From: Cordilura impudica
Taxonomy: Eukaryota > Arthropoda > Insecta > Diptera > Scathophagidae
Length of the DNA: 64,000 bases
Direction of reading: 5' to 3'
Assembly (NCBI GenBank): GCA_963682025.1
Contig: OY821517.1
Location: 340,924,196-340,988,195, forward strand
A program made the position numbers and the translations under genes. Positions 23,080 to 34,793 of this stretch are shown piece after piece. The notes under the pieces were generated by a model that made no database searches, was not told the DNA's origin, and worked only from the letters and a program-made list of their open reading frames with translations. The first letter of the stretch is position 1. Every line of letters starts with the position of its first letter.

Positions 23080-23700
23080 CGCTAAATATGCAAAATATGC
23101 AACTAGAAATTATTGTCATTTTATTACAAAATTATTGATTTTGCGCAACAAAACGATCAATAAATACGTATTTTCATGAAAATATGTAAATATTGAAACA
23201 AAAAGATTCAAAAATATGCAACTGGAAATAAGTGTCATTTTATTGTAAAATTATTGATTGCGATAGATATTCATAAAATGGTCAATATATGTATATGCAT
23301 TTTCCTGAAAATATGCAAAAACACGAATTTAAAGCTATATAAGCCAAAAAAATATATGGAACTAGAAATTAAAGGCATTTTATTGTAAACTTGTTGATTC
23401 GGATAGATCTTTAATTTAGAATACATGAACATTTCAAGCATAATATGCACATATATGCATATAATACAAAATATGCAAAATATACAATTACAAATCGATG
23501 TTATTTTATTTTACATTTAAGAAAATGCATTTAAAGCAAAATGCGTAAAAAAGGTGCACTTAGAAATTACTGACATTTTATTGTAAATTTATTGTTTCAA
23601 TAAATGCACATTTCGATAAACTTGTGCAACAAAATGAAAATAAAGCAAAATACGCAAAACAAAAAATGCATTTTAAAATTTTTGCCATTTTATTAAGAAT
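23080..23700. repeat. Satellite block, ~133-bp monomer
   Basis: About five diverged monomers (AAATATGCAACTAGAAATTA, CATTTTATTGTAAA, GATAGATATTC). The ACTAGAAATTA variant is specific to the 23-25 kb blocks, versus ACTACAAATCG in the 4-8 kb block. Confidence 0.75.
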
Positions 23701-23702
23701 TA

Positions 23703-23870
23703 GTATAGCCAAGCAATCGAAATTCGAGTGCAAATTCTTCCAATGTTTTTTAATCTATACATGTATATAAAAAACGTATGAATATACTTAAATGAGCCTA
23801 AAGGTATGTAAATCAATTTTAGCATATCACAGTTCAACAAAGAGCGTCTGATATATTATGTAAATCATTT
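23703..23870 (-). mobile_element. Non-autonomous Helitron fragment H2 (3' part)
   Basis: ATCGAAATTCGAGTGCAAATT keeps the hairpin region, and CCTAAAGGTATGTAAATCAA the next body word. The rest is lost. Confidence 0.55.
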
Positions 23871-24055
23871 GAATTAACAGGGTGTAATGAATTATTATAA
23901 ATATTTTATTTTATTTAATTTTATATATTTTTAAGACAGATTAAACATAAATTTTATCATTCTCAGCTTCTCCTCCATATGAACTATAACTATGCCAATT
24001 TTCACACTCCACCATGACCGCATATTGCTTAGAAAGGGAACTAAGCATTTACCTT
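23871..24055. other. Unassigned AT-rich spacer
   Basis: No satellite or element signal beyond general AT richness. Confidence 0.3.
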
Positions 24056-25479
24056 CACGTATTAATATATAGATTTATTATTTGCGATAAATAATTATTA
24101 AAGAAGTTCAAAAAATGTAAATTTTGAAGAACATTACAACCCGAATTTAAAGCTAAATGTGGACAAAAAAAAATAAAAAAAAAAATATTTATGAAAAAGT
24201 CCAATAAATGCATTTTTGGTGCACATGTGCAACATAATGCATTTAAAGCAAAATAAGCACAAATAAAATTTGCACCTAGCAATTGCTGCGAAATTTAGTT
24301 TTTCCAATAAATATTTATTAAAGAAATACAATAAATGGCTATTTTGCTGAAAATATTCGAAAACAATAATTTAAAGCAAAATACGCAAAAAATATGCATT
24401 TATTGATTAGAATAGATATTTTTGAAAGAAATACAATAAATGGGTATTTTGCCGAAAATATGCAAAAACAAGCATTTAAAGCAAAATACGCAAAAAATAT
24501 GCAAGTTGAAATTTATGCATTTTATTGTAAATTCATTGATTGGAATATATGTTTTTGAAAGAAATACAATAAATGAGCATTTTGAAGAAAATATTCAATA
24601 ATATGTATTATAAGCAAAATTTGCCACAAAAAAAAAATAAAAATAAAAATGCAACTAGAAATTCATGCCATTATATTGTAAATTTATTGTTTGCTATAAT
24701 TTACGAACAAAGTTCAATAAATGGGCATTTTGCTGAAAATATGCGAAATCAAGCATTTAAAGCAAAATATACAACTACAAATTGATGCCATTTTGTTGTA
24801 AATTTATTGTTTCCGATAAATATTAAAAAAAAAAGTTCAATAAATGCACATTTTGATAAACATGTGCAGAAACAAACATTTAAAGCAACATATACAATTA
24901 AAAATTAATGATATTTTATTGTAAATTTATTGCTTCCTCAAAATATTTATGAAAAAAGTTCAATTGATGGACATTTTACTGAAAATATGCAAAAACAAGC
25001 ATTTAAAGCAAAATATGCAAAAAAAAATATGCAACTAGAAATTAATGCCACTTCATTGTAAATGTATTTTTTCCGATAAATATTTATGAGAGAAATACAA
25101 TAAATGGGCATTTTGTTGAAAATATGCAAAAACAAGCATTTAAAGTAAAATACACAAAAAATTTTAAAAATGTGTGCCTCTCCATTATAAATTTATTGAT
25201 TTGAATAGATATTTATTCCAGAAGTACAATAAACTAGCACTTTGATAAAAAATATTGAATAACATGAATTTAAGCAAAAATATGCAACAAAAAAATTCGC
25301 TAGGAATTGATGCTATTTTAATGTAAATTTATTGACTCCGATAGATATTTATATAAAAAAGTTCAATGTCTGGGAATTTGATTGAAAATGTACAAAAACA
25401 ATCATTTAAAGCAAAATATGCAAAAACAAAAAAATATGCAACCTCAAATCGATGCGATTTTGATGTACATTTATTGATA
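24056..25479. repeat. Satellite block, ~133-bp monomer
   Basis: About ten monomers, better conserved than elsewhere. CAATAAATG-type landmarks at 24434, 24567, 24715, 24838, 24961 and 25098 give spacings of 133, 148, 123, 123 and 137. Confidence 0.85.
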
Positions 25480-25801
25480 CTAGCAGAGCCCAGCCCTCGA
25501 AATTCGAGTGCAAATTCTAGGAAAGTTTATAATTTAATAAATAATTTTATAAGATAATTTTATAATTTTATAAGGTATGCTAATAAATTTTAGCCAATTC
25601 ACAATTCAACACACACACAGTATGTTTTAGTAGCTACTTCAAATGAGCATTACTCCAAAAAAAAAAAATGCAAATCTGTAAATCTGTTGAACAGCTAAAA
25701 AGAAATACCTCTCAGATGGGGTATTTTTTTGTCAGAATGGGTTATTAATTAAAGTAATTATATTGGTCACAAAAATTCGTCTTGCTTATTAGTGCTATGG
25801 A
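25480..25801 (-). mobile_element. Non-autonomous Helitron (CTAG family), copy H3
   Basis: On the minus strand it starts TCCATAGCACTAATAAGC (5' TC preceded by A) and ends with the hairpin CTCGAATTTCGAG, eleven bases, then CTAG followed by T. It lies in a 133-bp satellite monomer broken between A and T. The internal part is shortened relative to the ~380-bp full copies. Non-coding. Confidence 0.75.
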
Positions 25802-25883
25802 TATTGATATGTATGCAAAAATTTTAACAAATACAAATTTTGATAATATTAAAAAAACATGCATTTCAAGCATATTTTTATAA

Positions 25884-26379
25884 ACTCCACACTACTAAGC
25901 AGATGGTATATATCAGTTAGTCAATCCATTTGTAACGCATCGAAAATGTATTTTCTACCCAACAAGGTTATATATATTCTTGATCCTTATAACAACTCGA
26001 GACGATAGAACGATGTCCGTCTATCCGTCTCTCTGTTGAAATGACGCTCATTCACAAAGTAAACCAATTACCTGGGTAAGGTTATGATAATATTATTTGC
26101 CATTATTTTTAGTAGATTGCTATCGAAAATTGGGTAAATCGGTCATATTGGTGATAAGATATGTCCACAAATATTAAGACACCTCTAAAAAAATTCAGTG
26201 TGTTTGTTTTAATAATTTAGTATTAAGTTTATCAAATTATCACATTGTTGCTTTTTAAAGTATATAGTTTAAAGTTTTGTTACAAATAGTGCAATAAGTC
26301 CAGATATTAATGTAAACCTCACACCGATGTGGAGGGTACCAAAGATTCGGCACAGCCGAATTTAACACCCTTTCTTATA
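25884..26379 (+). mobile_element. INE-1/DINE-1-like non-autonomous Helitron (family 2), near full length
   Basis: Best copy of this family. The start resembles 191. It contains TATATATATTCTTGATCC, AACAACTCGAGACGATAG and ATGTCCGTCTATCCGTC, and ends with GATGTGGAGGGTACC followed by the hairpin ATTCGGCACAGCCGAAT at 26345-26361. GGAGGGTAC near the 3' end is the inverted partner of GTATACCCTCC at the 5' end of the other copies. Non-coding. Confidence 0.7.
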
Positions 26380-26408
26380 CAAAACATAAGTGGTCGTTTA
26401 ACGGTCTT

Positions 26409-26439
<31 letters not shown>

Positions 26440-26860
26440 TAAAAAAGTGTAAGAGAAACCAATGTGAAAAGGAATTTAACTTAAATTTTTTTAATGAAAT
26501 TTTAAGAGAAAATTTTGGGTACAACATTTTAAGCCCATATTGGCCATTTTTGTAGGTCATTGTTGTCCTCTTTAAAAATGCTTAAAAATTCATTAAAATG
26601 CGACTTTCAAGGATGGAAATGTGCCGTAAATAAAAAAAAAATTTTTAACCTTTTCTTTCGACTTATTCTAAGCATTGTTAGCTAAAATATTACAGCTTTT
26701 AACTGCAATTCAAGTCGAGCTATGTATATTAAAAACAAAATAAAATACCACTTTGACCTGGCACCCATATCAGTCTCACGGGCTGTTGCCTTATGTGTTT
26801 AAAAAAAACCCAAATACATTCTCCTGCACATTTAGATGTCTAAGTTTTTTTAATTCCGTC
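26380..26860. other. Unassigned DNA before the mariner relic
   Basis: A ~28-base T run lies at about 26411. Part of 26700-26860 may be the decayed upstream portion of the mariner relic, but I cannot align it. Confidence 0.3.
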
Positions 26861-27154
26861 GACTTATTGAAATCAAAATTTGGCGATAAGTTAATTTCAA
26901 GAAATGGACCTATCAATTAGCATCCAAGGTTATGCGATTTGACATCTCTCGATTATTTTCTGTGGGACTAATTGAATTCACTGTTTTATGCTGATAAACC
27001 AACAACAATTGACGTCTTGGAAGCCAACGTTGTTCGTATTATTTGTGACATACGGCCAGCAATGCTCAAAAAACTGGCCCAAAATTGGACGTCCAGATTG
27101 CGCTTCGTCAAGAACAGCTACGGTGGCCATATGCCCGAAACTTTTTTCAAATAG
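26861..27154 (+). pseudogene. Mariner-type transposase, C-terminal relic
   Basis: The last ~97 codons of a Tc1/mariner-superfamily DDE/D transposase. Read in one frame it gives DLLKSKFGDKLISRNGP, CDLTSLDYFLW, FYADKPTTID, QNWTSRLRFV and GGHMPETFFK. DLTxLDYFLWG followed by 'YADxPxTIDxLEANI' is the conserved C-terminal block of insect mariner-like transposases containing the last catalytic Asp. Two in-frame stops break it (after SRNGPIN and after YFLWD), and everything upstream is missing. The final stop is intact at 27152-27154. The DNA shares long words with the relic at 62311-63258, so both belong to one family. Confidence 0.8.
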
Positions 27155-28744
27155 TAAAAAAAAAATTTTATTAAAATTTAATTTTTTGTGTTATTTTTAA
27201 TCCTTTTTCCGTGATCCAATGGAGCTGAAACTTTGCACGCAGACTCGCAGACTAATTATAGTATAATTTTGGATTTTTCGAAATTTTAACGTTTTTTTTT
27301 TTTAATTGGCAACCATGTCTCATTTTCAGTCAATCAATTATTTAATTACATAATGGTAAACTTATTTTACAAAGAAGGGGAGTATAAAAATAACTTGGTT
27401 ATTATTGGTCAGTGTTGTACAATTTTAAGTTTTATCGGGCTTAAATTTAGTCTCTCGATATAAACAAAATACAAGGTTGAAATGTACGAGTTCTAAAAAT
27501 ATTAGTTTCAATTTCAATTTAACATTATGTTATTTAAAGGGCCTTTAATTTTTTATTAAAATAAATATTTCTAAAATCTAAAATACTAAAAAAAATATTA
27601 TTTTTTAATCTAAAACTATTAACGGAATTTCTTAACAAAAATCAGTTAAGCTTCATTTACATTTCAGCCAAAAGAGATTTGAAAAGAAATAGTTGCTATC
27701 AGTGTGTCTTTTAGAATCTTTACAATTTGTTTACGAAAACACAATATATTTATTATGTATACAACAAAAAAAAATTTTCTGCTAATATGTTTATTGCCCT
27801 CTCAGAAATCAGCCGTTATAAAAATATAACTGTTTAAAAAATTGTGCTTGAATTTATAGAGGAAATTCCGAAAAAAAAAGACACACGAATCGATCATTAA
27901 GAATTTGTTTGTTTCCTTAATGAGAATTCCTTAAACAAATATTTATTTAATCACTATGAGTGATTAAATTGTTTTTAAAGTGTTGTTGTTATTATAAATT
28001 GTTTTTGTTGTCTTCATCAATATTAAGCCATTCATTTTTATTATCTGCTATAATAAAATTTTAATTGTTTTGCTAATGAAATGTAAATAAACACTAATTT
28101 TTCATATATTCATAAAGAAGCCATTCTTAATATTTTTCGCTTTATCTTTTAGGGGCTTTTTATGATTAATTATATAATTTAAAAAAAAAAAAACTTTAAA
28201 ATAAATCAACCATTTTAGGAATTTTTGTTTAACTACTTTTTGCCAATAAAAATATCTCGTACTAATTTGTGCTAATTTGAGAAAGAATTAATGAAAAGAG
28301 AAGATTTTAATTAATATAGTACATCAAAATTGTCTATTCCAAATATGGAGTGGAACATTAAAAATAACACGTTCTTCTTTTTATATTACTAAAATGGTTC
28401 TTATAGAACCACATTTGAAACAAGCTCTATAAAAGGATTTAAAAAACTTTTAAATTTACAAACATCGATTGATGTTGAGAGTAAAGAACAAGATTTAGAA
28501 TTAAAGATACAGCTTGTTTTCATTAAAATCTAGTAACGCAACAATGTATCTAAACATTGTTGATACTAATTTTCAAATATAGCTGGTTTTAAACTAATTC
28601 GAAATTTTTCTTAAATTCGATATGTTGCTTCAAGAGAATTTAAAATATTTTTAAACATGTTCTGAACATTTATTATATTAAAACAAAAGTATGTATATTT
28701 TTTAGTTCGTAGTTTATAGGAGACTAAACCTTTGAACCGAACTA
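27155..28744. other. AT-rich DNA, no gene seen
   Basis: 27190-27290 (CCGTGATCCAATGGAGCTG and following) may be the 3' untranslated or terminal part of the mariner copy. Beyond that I recognise nothing. Confidence 0.35.
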
Positions 28745-28878
28745 CCTGAAATTTTTAGTCTTACTGTGTATCTGGAAGGACTATAAGTCATAAGGGGCAT
28801 GGCAGCTCCCATACAAAGTGAATATTTAATATCATATATATTGAGCAATACGACAGAGACGGATTTGCAAATTTGTCA
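28745..28878. repeat. ~100-bp repeat, left piece split by Helitron H4
   Basis: GGCATGGCAGCTCCCATACA and AATATTTAATATCATATAT recur with variation at 29420-29600, so Helitron H4 lies inside this repeat. Confidence 0.5.
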
Positions 28879-29373
28879 TCTATTGTTAATAATAGTCAAG
28901 GCGATTTCTTGTGACCGATACAAAAATTTTAGTTACAACCCGATTTTGACCAAACATACCGCATTTGAAAGGTATTTCTTTTTAGCTGCCCATCAGATTT
29001 ACAGATTTTCACCATCTGGAACATTTTTTTTAGTAATGTTCATTTAAAGTTGCTACTGGCACATACATGAAACACATACTGTGTGTGTGTGTTTATTATA
29101 AATATCAAAAGCCCTGTGCTGAATTGGGAATTGACTAAAATAGATGAGCATGCCTTTGGGCTCCTTTAAAATTATTTATTAACAAACCCATTTCTAAATC
29201 TTTTGTGTGTTCAATAAATATTTATTGAAATTTAATGAATTTTATTGAAAAAGTGTTGAATTGTGAATTGACTAAAATTGATTAGCATACCTTTAGGCTC
29301 TTATAAAATTATTTAATAAATGATAACATTTCCTAGAATTTGCACTCGAATTTCGAGGGCTGGGCTCTGCTAG
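28879..29373 (+). mobile_element. Non-autonomous Helitron (CTAG family), copy H4, with internal duplication
   Basis: Starts TCTATTGTTAATAATAG (preceded by A), then GGCGATTTCTTGTGACCGAT, TTTGACCAAACATACC and AAAGTTGCTACTGGCACATA. It ends with CTCGAATTTCGAGGGC, GGGCTCTGCTAG, followed by T. At 495 bp it exceeds the ~380-bp norm because a segment near 29118-29170 (AATTGACTAAAATAGATGAG) recurs at 29258-29310. Non-coding; an open frame over its first part is incidental. Confidence 0.75.
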
Positions 29374-29640
29374 TCTATTATTAATGTGAGTAGTACAAAG
29401 AAAATGTTCGGGATCCGATTAATGAGAGTAGCACCTCCCACAGAAAGCAGATATTAAATGTCTTATATCTGGAGTACGGTAATAGTGAGAGCAATAGGAC
29501 TTTGCGTGAGCCCATACATTATTCATGTGGGCGTGGCACCGCCCATACAAAGCAAATATATAATATCATATAATTGGAGTACGATAAACGGATAAGCCTT
29601 AAGGCTTTGTACGAATCCATCAGATATTAATGAGAGTCTT
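29374..29640. repeat. ~100-bp repeat, right pieces
   Basis: Two to three diverged units containing AGTAGCACCTCCCACAGAAA, then GTGGGCGTGGCACCGCCCAT, GGAGTACGATAAACGG and TATTAATGAGAGT. Same family as 28745-28878. Confidence 0.5.
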
Positions 29641-29679
29641 GAAACTTTTTACAAGTACATTAATTACCAATATGAGTAG

Positions 29680-29870
29680 TCGTGGAAAATATGGGCGGAA
29701 TCGTCAAATTAAAAAATTGCCAAATCAAAAATCGCCAAAATCGAAAATATGGAAAAACAAAAGTTGCCAAAAACAAAAATTTTACAAATCAAATACCGGC
29801 AAATTCAAAAATCGTCATAAATTGAAAACTGCTAAATTGAAAAATTGCCAAATGATGTTATAAATTCAAG
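29680..29870. repeat. Short minisatellite (AAAATTGCCAAATC-like)
   Basis: Imperfect ~20-base words such as AAATTGCCAAATCAAAAATC, repeated with drift. The 77-codon open frame across it is Lys/Asn-rich and repetitive, not a credible protein. Confidence 0.5.
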
Positions 29871-30261
29871 GCCAATCGTTGCCAGATTTAATTTGGAAAA
29901 TCCGTTAGAATTTACAGAATATCAGCAGGCAATTAACTCAGTTATGACTTTTATATGAAAATTGTTCCTTGAAAATAGTCCATAGCGGTCTCTGAATTGA
30001 GAAGGACAATTCCTCTGAAATTCTTGTAGTTTCTTACCTCAAATACAGTCTTATGTTAAATTAATTTTTGACTCTGAGAGCTACATTTTTAAAGTCATTT
30101 AAGGTTAGAATCAATGGTGACTATATGTTTTGAAGAAGCGATTTTTCAAATTTCTACAAACGAATTGACAGATATTTCAGTTTAAATATATTTAAAAATA
30201 TGTTATCCTAATGTTGCTAACTAATTTAATTCGCTTAAACAAGACACTTATTAAGAGATTA
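29871..30261. other. Unassigned AT-rich DNA
   Basis: No feature recognised. Confidence 0.3.
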
Positions 30262-30638
30262 CCAGCAGATTCCAGCCCTCGAAATTCGAGCACAAATTCT
30301 AGGAAATTTAATTTTTTCATTAAATAAAAACCCTAAAAGTATGCTAATCAATTATAGCCAATTCACAAATCAACACAAAAAACAAACTCATTTTTATTAC
30401 AAACACATCAACAAATTTAATAAACACACACATAGCCTTGTATAATTTTATGTATGTGTTAGTAGCAACTTTAAATGCAATTTACTCAAAGTAAAGGAAA
30501 AAATTTAAAAATCTGTAAATCTGCAAAACGGCTAAAAACAAATACCTTTCAAATAATATACGTTTGGTCAAAATCGGGATAAAACAGTAGAACAAAACAT
30601 CGGTCACAAGAAATCGCCTAGCCTATTAATATTATAGA
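30262..30638 (-). mobile_element. Non-autonomous Helitron (CTAG family), copy H5
   Basis: Minus strand. The 5' end is TCTATAATATTAATAGGC preceded by A. The 3' end has the hairpin GCTCGAATTTCGAGGGC and terminates CTGG (CTAG in other copies, still CTRR), followed by T. 377 bp, full length, with clear body words. Non-coding. Confidence 0.8.
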
Positions 30639-30639
30639 T

Positions 30640-33470
30640 TTTTATAAAATCTGCTAAAACTGTATTTTCTGAAAACAAAAGATGCAGATAACTATTTTAC
30701 ATGATTTAAAAAAGATATTAATACGTTTAATAATTTTTTTAAAAGTTCTTTAAAATGTTGCTAAGAAAAATATAAGATTTTTATTGATTCTAAGCTATTT
30801 AATCCTTATTTAACACAAGTATAACTTCAATTCAGGTTCCAATATATATATATATATATATATTTTAAATATTATGAGCTTTCAATACGTTCTATTTACA
30901 TGCTTCTAATTAATATAATAAACAGAATAAATAGATAATTTAAAGATATTTATGATTAATTAAAAAATGTTGCATCAACATGTTGATAATATGTTTCTAT
31001 AAATAATTTTCTATAAATAATACAACATATTTCAAAATATTTGTAAACATGAAAATGATTCATGTTCGAATATACATATATTTATTATGTTTATATATTA
31101 CAAGCTTACGAAATGTTGCATATACATGATGCTAATGTATATTTATATATTTGAAATCAATTATTTCTTTTTAAACAGAATTAATATTATAATCTTAAAT
31201 ATCAGCAACATGTTTCTTAGATAAATTTCAGATATTTAGGATTATTTGTTTAACAAAAAAAATATATATTCAGTTTTAAATATTAACAAAATTCGAAAAT
31301 TTAGCATCAACATGTTGCTAATGTCTTTTCAAAACAAGCCTTAAATAATTTTTTTCTAAAAGTTTTAAGTATTGTCAGTAAACTGTTATTGCAACATGTT
31401 GTTGAAATTTGTCAATATCAAATTAAATGAAAATTTTATATAATAATTCAAAAATTTTTACTTAAGTTAACCGCATGAACATTTATGAAAATGTTGCTGC
31501 AACATGACGATATAGCATACAGAAGATATCAGCAACATGTTTCTTAGATAAATTTTAGATATTTAGGATTTTTTGTTTAACAAAAAAAAATATATATGTA
31601 TATTCAGTTTTAAATATTAATAAAATTCGAAAATGTAGCATCAACATGTTGCTAATATGTCTCTACATATATATTTTGCATACAAAATCATAAACATCAG
31701 TATAGTTCATTTTTTAAATCCTACATCATGTTGTTTAGATTATTTCAAGATATTGAAAAATATTTTTAACCATTAAAAGCCATTCAATATAATTAAGTAA
31801 AACTATGGTTTCAAATCTCAGCAACATGTTGCTTAGATGTTTTTATGATATTTAACAAAAAATATTATAAATATACACAATTTTAAAGAAATGTTTTTGA
31901 CTTGTTATCTTTCCTAAATTTTGTATTGAAGACAAAAAAAAATCCTAAAAATATTTAATAAGAAACCAGCGTTGATATTCAAATAATTAAAAATTTATTT
32001 AAATTCTGCAATATGAGGCTAAGATTGTGCCAAGGTATTTAAAGTCATTTGTATATAATTTTTATTTAAGTTTAGCAATAAAATTATAATAATGTGGATT
32101 ATTTATCAAGCCTTAAATTAAAAAAGAATGTTGCTAATAACTTTCTAATCTAATTGATAAGTCAGTCATCTATTCTTAATTATTAAATAAGTTCATAATC
32201 ATGATTAAATTTTTTTATTCAACAAAAAGTTGCTTAGATGACATTTAATTTTCTCAGAAATTTTAAATCAAAATATTTCTTTTGCTTCAATATGTTTTAA
32301 ATTTAAAAATGTTTCACATGCATGTTGCTGAAAAATTTCAAAGATATTTAACATATAAATTTTGGACACTAACTTAAGTTCATTATAAAAAGGAAAAATA
32401 TGTTTCTAAAAATAAGCCACATGTCGCTTAACTAATGTGTGTATGTATTTCTAGGCATTTGAGTCTTAGTAAAATATAAAAATATTTCTTTAGTTTATAA
32501 TATAAACAATATTTTTAATATTTCAACACATTAATATTACTTTTTAAAGGATTTAAGATCATTTAAAGTAGTTAATTCATATAATCAATCTTCGTGTTGC
32601 TTATAAACAAAATTTTATAAAAAAATTTTGGACAGCAACATGTTGTATTGTATTGTATTTAAAAAAAATTTTTTTGGACAAATTTTTTAAACTATTTTAG
32701 ATGATTAAAAAATAAATTAACAAGTTTAATAATTTTTTTTTAATATTGCAAAATGTTACCAAAAAATTTTAAGATTCTTAATAATTCTAAGTTAATCAAT
32801 GCTCAATTAACGCATTCATTTCATTTCATTTCATTTCATTTCATTTCATTTTCAAAAATTATTAAATATAAATTTTAATTAATTATAAATATTTTAAACT
32901 AACGAAATGTTGCAGCCACATGTTGTTAATTTATTTTTAAAGATTTGCAGACTCTTTCTTAGAAGTACGATTTATATTTTTCAAATCAATATGTTTTATA
33001 TAAACAGAAGTATAAAATCTCCGCAACATGTTGCTTAGATGATTTCATGAAATCTAATAAAAATTTTGCTTAATTATTAATATTAATAAAATTTAAAAAA
33101 AAAAAATTTGTATCAACTGGTAACTAATATATATTTCTTAAAACCCTAAAATGTTATAGATGTTGCTTAGCTTAATAGATATTTAAAAATATTCGTAAAC
33201 ATTGCAAAAATTATATTTTCGTTGTATATATAAATAAATTTTTAAAATAATCCATCTACAAGTTGCTAATATATTTTCCCCAAATTCTATTATAACTATG
33301 AAATCAATGAACTCTCTATAGTTTTTTAAAACTCAGCAACATGCTTTTTAGTTAGGACATTTAAAATTATATTAACAAAAAAATTTATATTGTTTCAAAA
33401 TATCAAAAAATAATTTTTTATTAAAAATATTGCATGAAGTTACTGTAACAATATTTCAAATAACATTGAC
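30640..33470. repeat. Degenerate repeat domain with GCAACATGTTGC boxes
   Basis: AT-rich and poorly alignable except for recurring boxes: GCAACATGTTGC exactly at 31821 and 33023, with one- or two-base variants near 31206, 31304, 31391, 31530, 31634, 32635 and 32915. A word pair alternates, 'CTCAGCAACATGTTGCTTAGAT' and 'GCATCAACATGTTGCTAAT', some 100 bases apart. 31205-31315 and 31529-31645 are near copies. An (AT)n tract lies at 30843-30862 and a (TTTCA)n tract at 32815-32850. Confidence 0.6.
31325..31523 (+). repeat. ~200-bp segment duplicated at 43490-43690
   Basis: Both begin CTTTTCAAAACAAGCCTTAA and end near GCTGCAACATGA, nearly collinear with few substitutions. Confidence 0.8.
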
Positions 33471-33471
33471 A

Positions 33472-33522
33472 AAAGCTAATAAAAGGCAATTTATTCAAAA
33501 GAATATGAAATATAAAATTAAT
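33472..33522 (+). repeat. 51-bp perfect inverted repeat, left arm
   Basis: Begins AAAGCTAATAAAAGGCAATT and is the exact reverse complement of 33637-33687 across all 51 bases, with a 114-base spacer. Confidence 0.9.
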
Positions 33523-33636
33523 AAAATAATAAATTAAAATTAAAGAAAAGCAATACTTCTTGCAAGTCATAAGTGATTACAGAACACAATTTGAATCGAA
33601 CACTAAATCATCCTTAAATACACCAAAATAAATAGA

Positions 33637-33687
33637 ATTAATTTTATATTTCATATTCTTTTGAATAAATTGCCTTTTATTAGCTTT
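33637..33687 (-). repeat. 51-bp perfect inverted repeat, right arm
   Basis: Partner of 33472-33522. A diverged third copy of this arm, extended by GGTCATNTGTG, lies at 34121-34165. Confidence 0.9.
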
Positions 33688-34793
33688 AGGTCATTTGTGG
33701 GCCATTCTATTTTATTTAGAAAAATATAAATAGTTTTTATACATAAAACAATTTTATAACAAAATTGGTTAAAAGTTGTTTTAATTTTTATTCGAGAGAA
33801 ATAAGCAGATAATTGCAACAAAGATATATCACAATGGATTATTTTGATTCCAGGAGCACTGAAGGGTTAAATAAATAAAAATTAACCGAATTATTTTTCT
33901 TAAATTCTAAATAGTGGTTTCATCGAGTTTAATAGAAAAACTCATTTTCGGTAATTTTTATTTAAAAATATCTTAAAATTCAAAGCTGGCCTTGGCAAAT
34001 AATGGGTTAACGTTCTCGCATTTATCCCAAATTTTAGGAACGGAAGTTCTACACATTTGTTTTATTATATTTAAAGCGTCGCATCTAAAAAATCAACAGC
34101 ACTTACAAAATATTTGAATTTTTTGAATAAATTGTCTTTTATTAGCTTGGGGTCATATGTGACCCCAATTCCAAAAGGGTTAATGGGGTCATACTATTTT
34201 TTTTTTGTTTCGAAACCCTAGGCTATTAAGATAAAATATAACATTTAAAAGTAGAAAAGTGATGAATTTTTGATGCAAAGTATTCAGAAAGAGTACATTT
34301 TTACAGATTATTTTATAAAAATCCCATTTTTTTGGAAATCCGCAAAAATAAAATCCTTGCCAACAAAATTCTGGCATAGGGGTTTACTGAAAAATTCACA
34401 CAGTTAATCTTTAATACGTATTTAAAAAAACCTTAAGGTACCAGATCCATTTTTTAAAATTTTGTTTAAGAAAATTTTTTAAAACTTGAAAAAGGAGTTT
34501 TCAAAATTTTATCAAAAAAATTTACCATCTTCGGTCTCAATGCGCAATAGGTTAGCAACGTGGTAATAAAACAATACTTCTTATCTGAGTACTTATAAGT
34601 AAGTAAGAGACCAAAAAAAATTATGGCTTTAATCAATTTCTCAAAGTTGAAAAAATGCGCATCAAATTTCATGACCTAGTATTTTTTGACACAAAAGTGG
34701 TCTGGGGCATTTGCAATTTCTTGGCGAGGTTTTATTAGATTTTGAAGTTTTATAGCTTTTTTAAAAGATGATTTAATACTGATTCCGAATTAA
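33688..34793. other. Unassigned AT-rich DNA with one arm-like copy
   Basis: 34121-34165 repeats the right arm of the 51-bp palindrome and ends in GGGGTCATATGTGACCCC, a near-perfect palindrome. No gene seen. Confidence 0.4.

Noticed and set aside
29630..29863. 77-codon Lys/Asn-rich frame
   Set aside because: It reads a ~20-bp minisatellite; composition is explained by the repeat.
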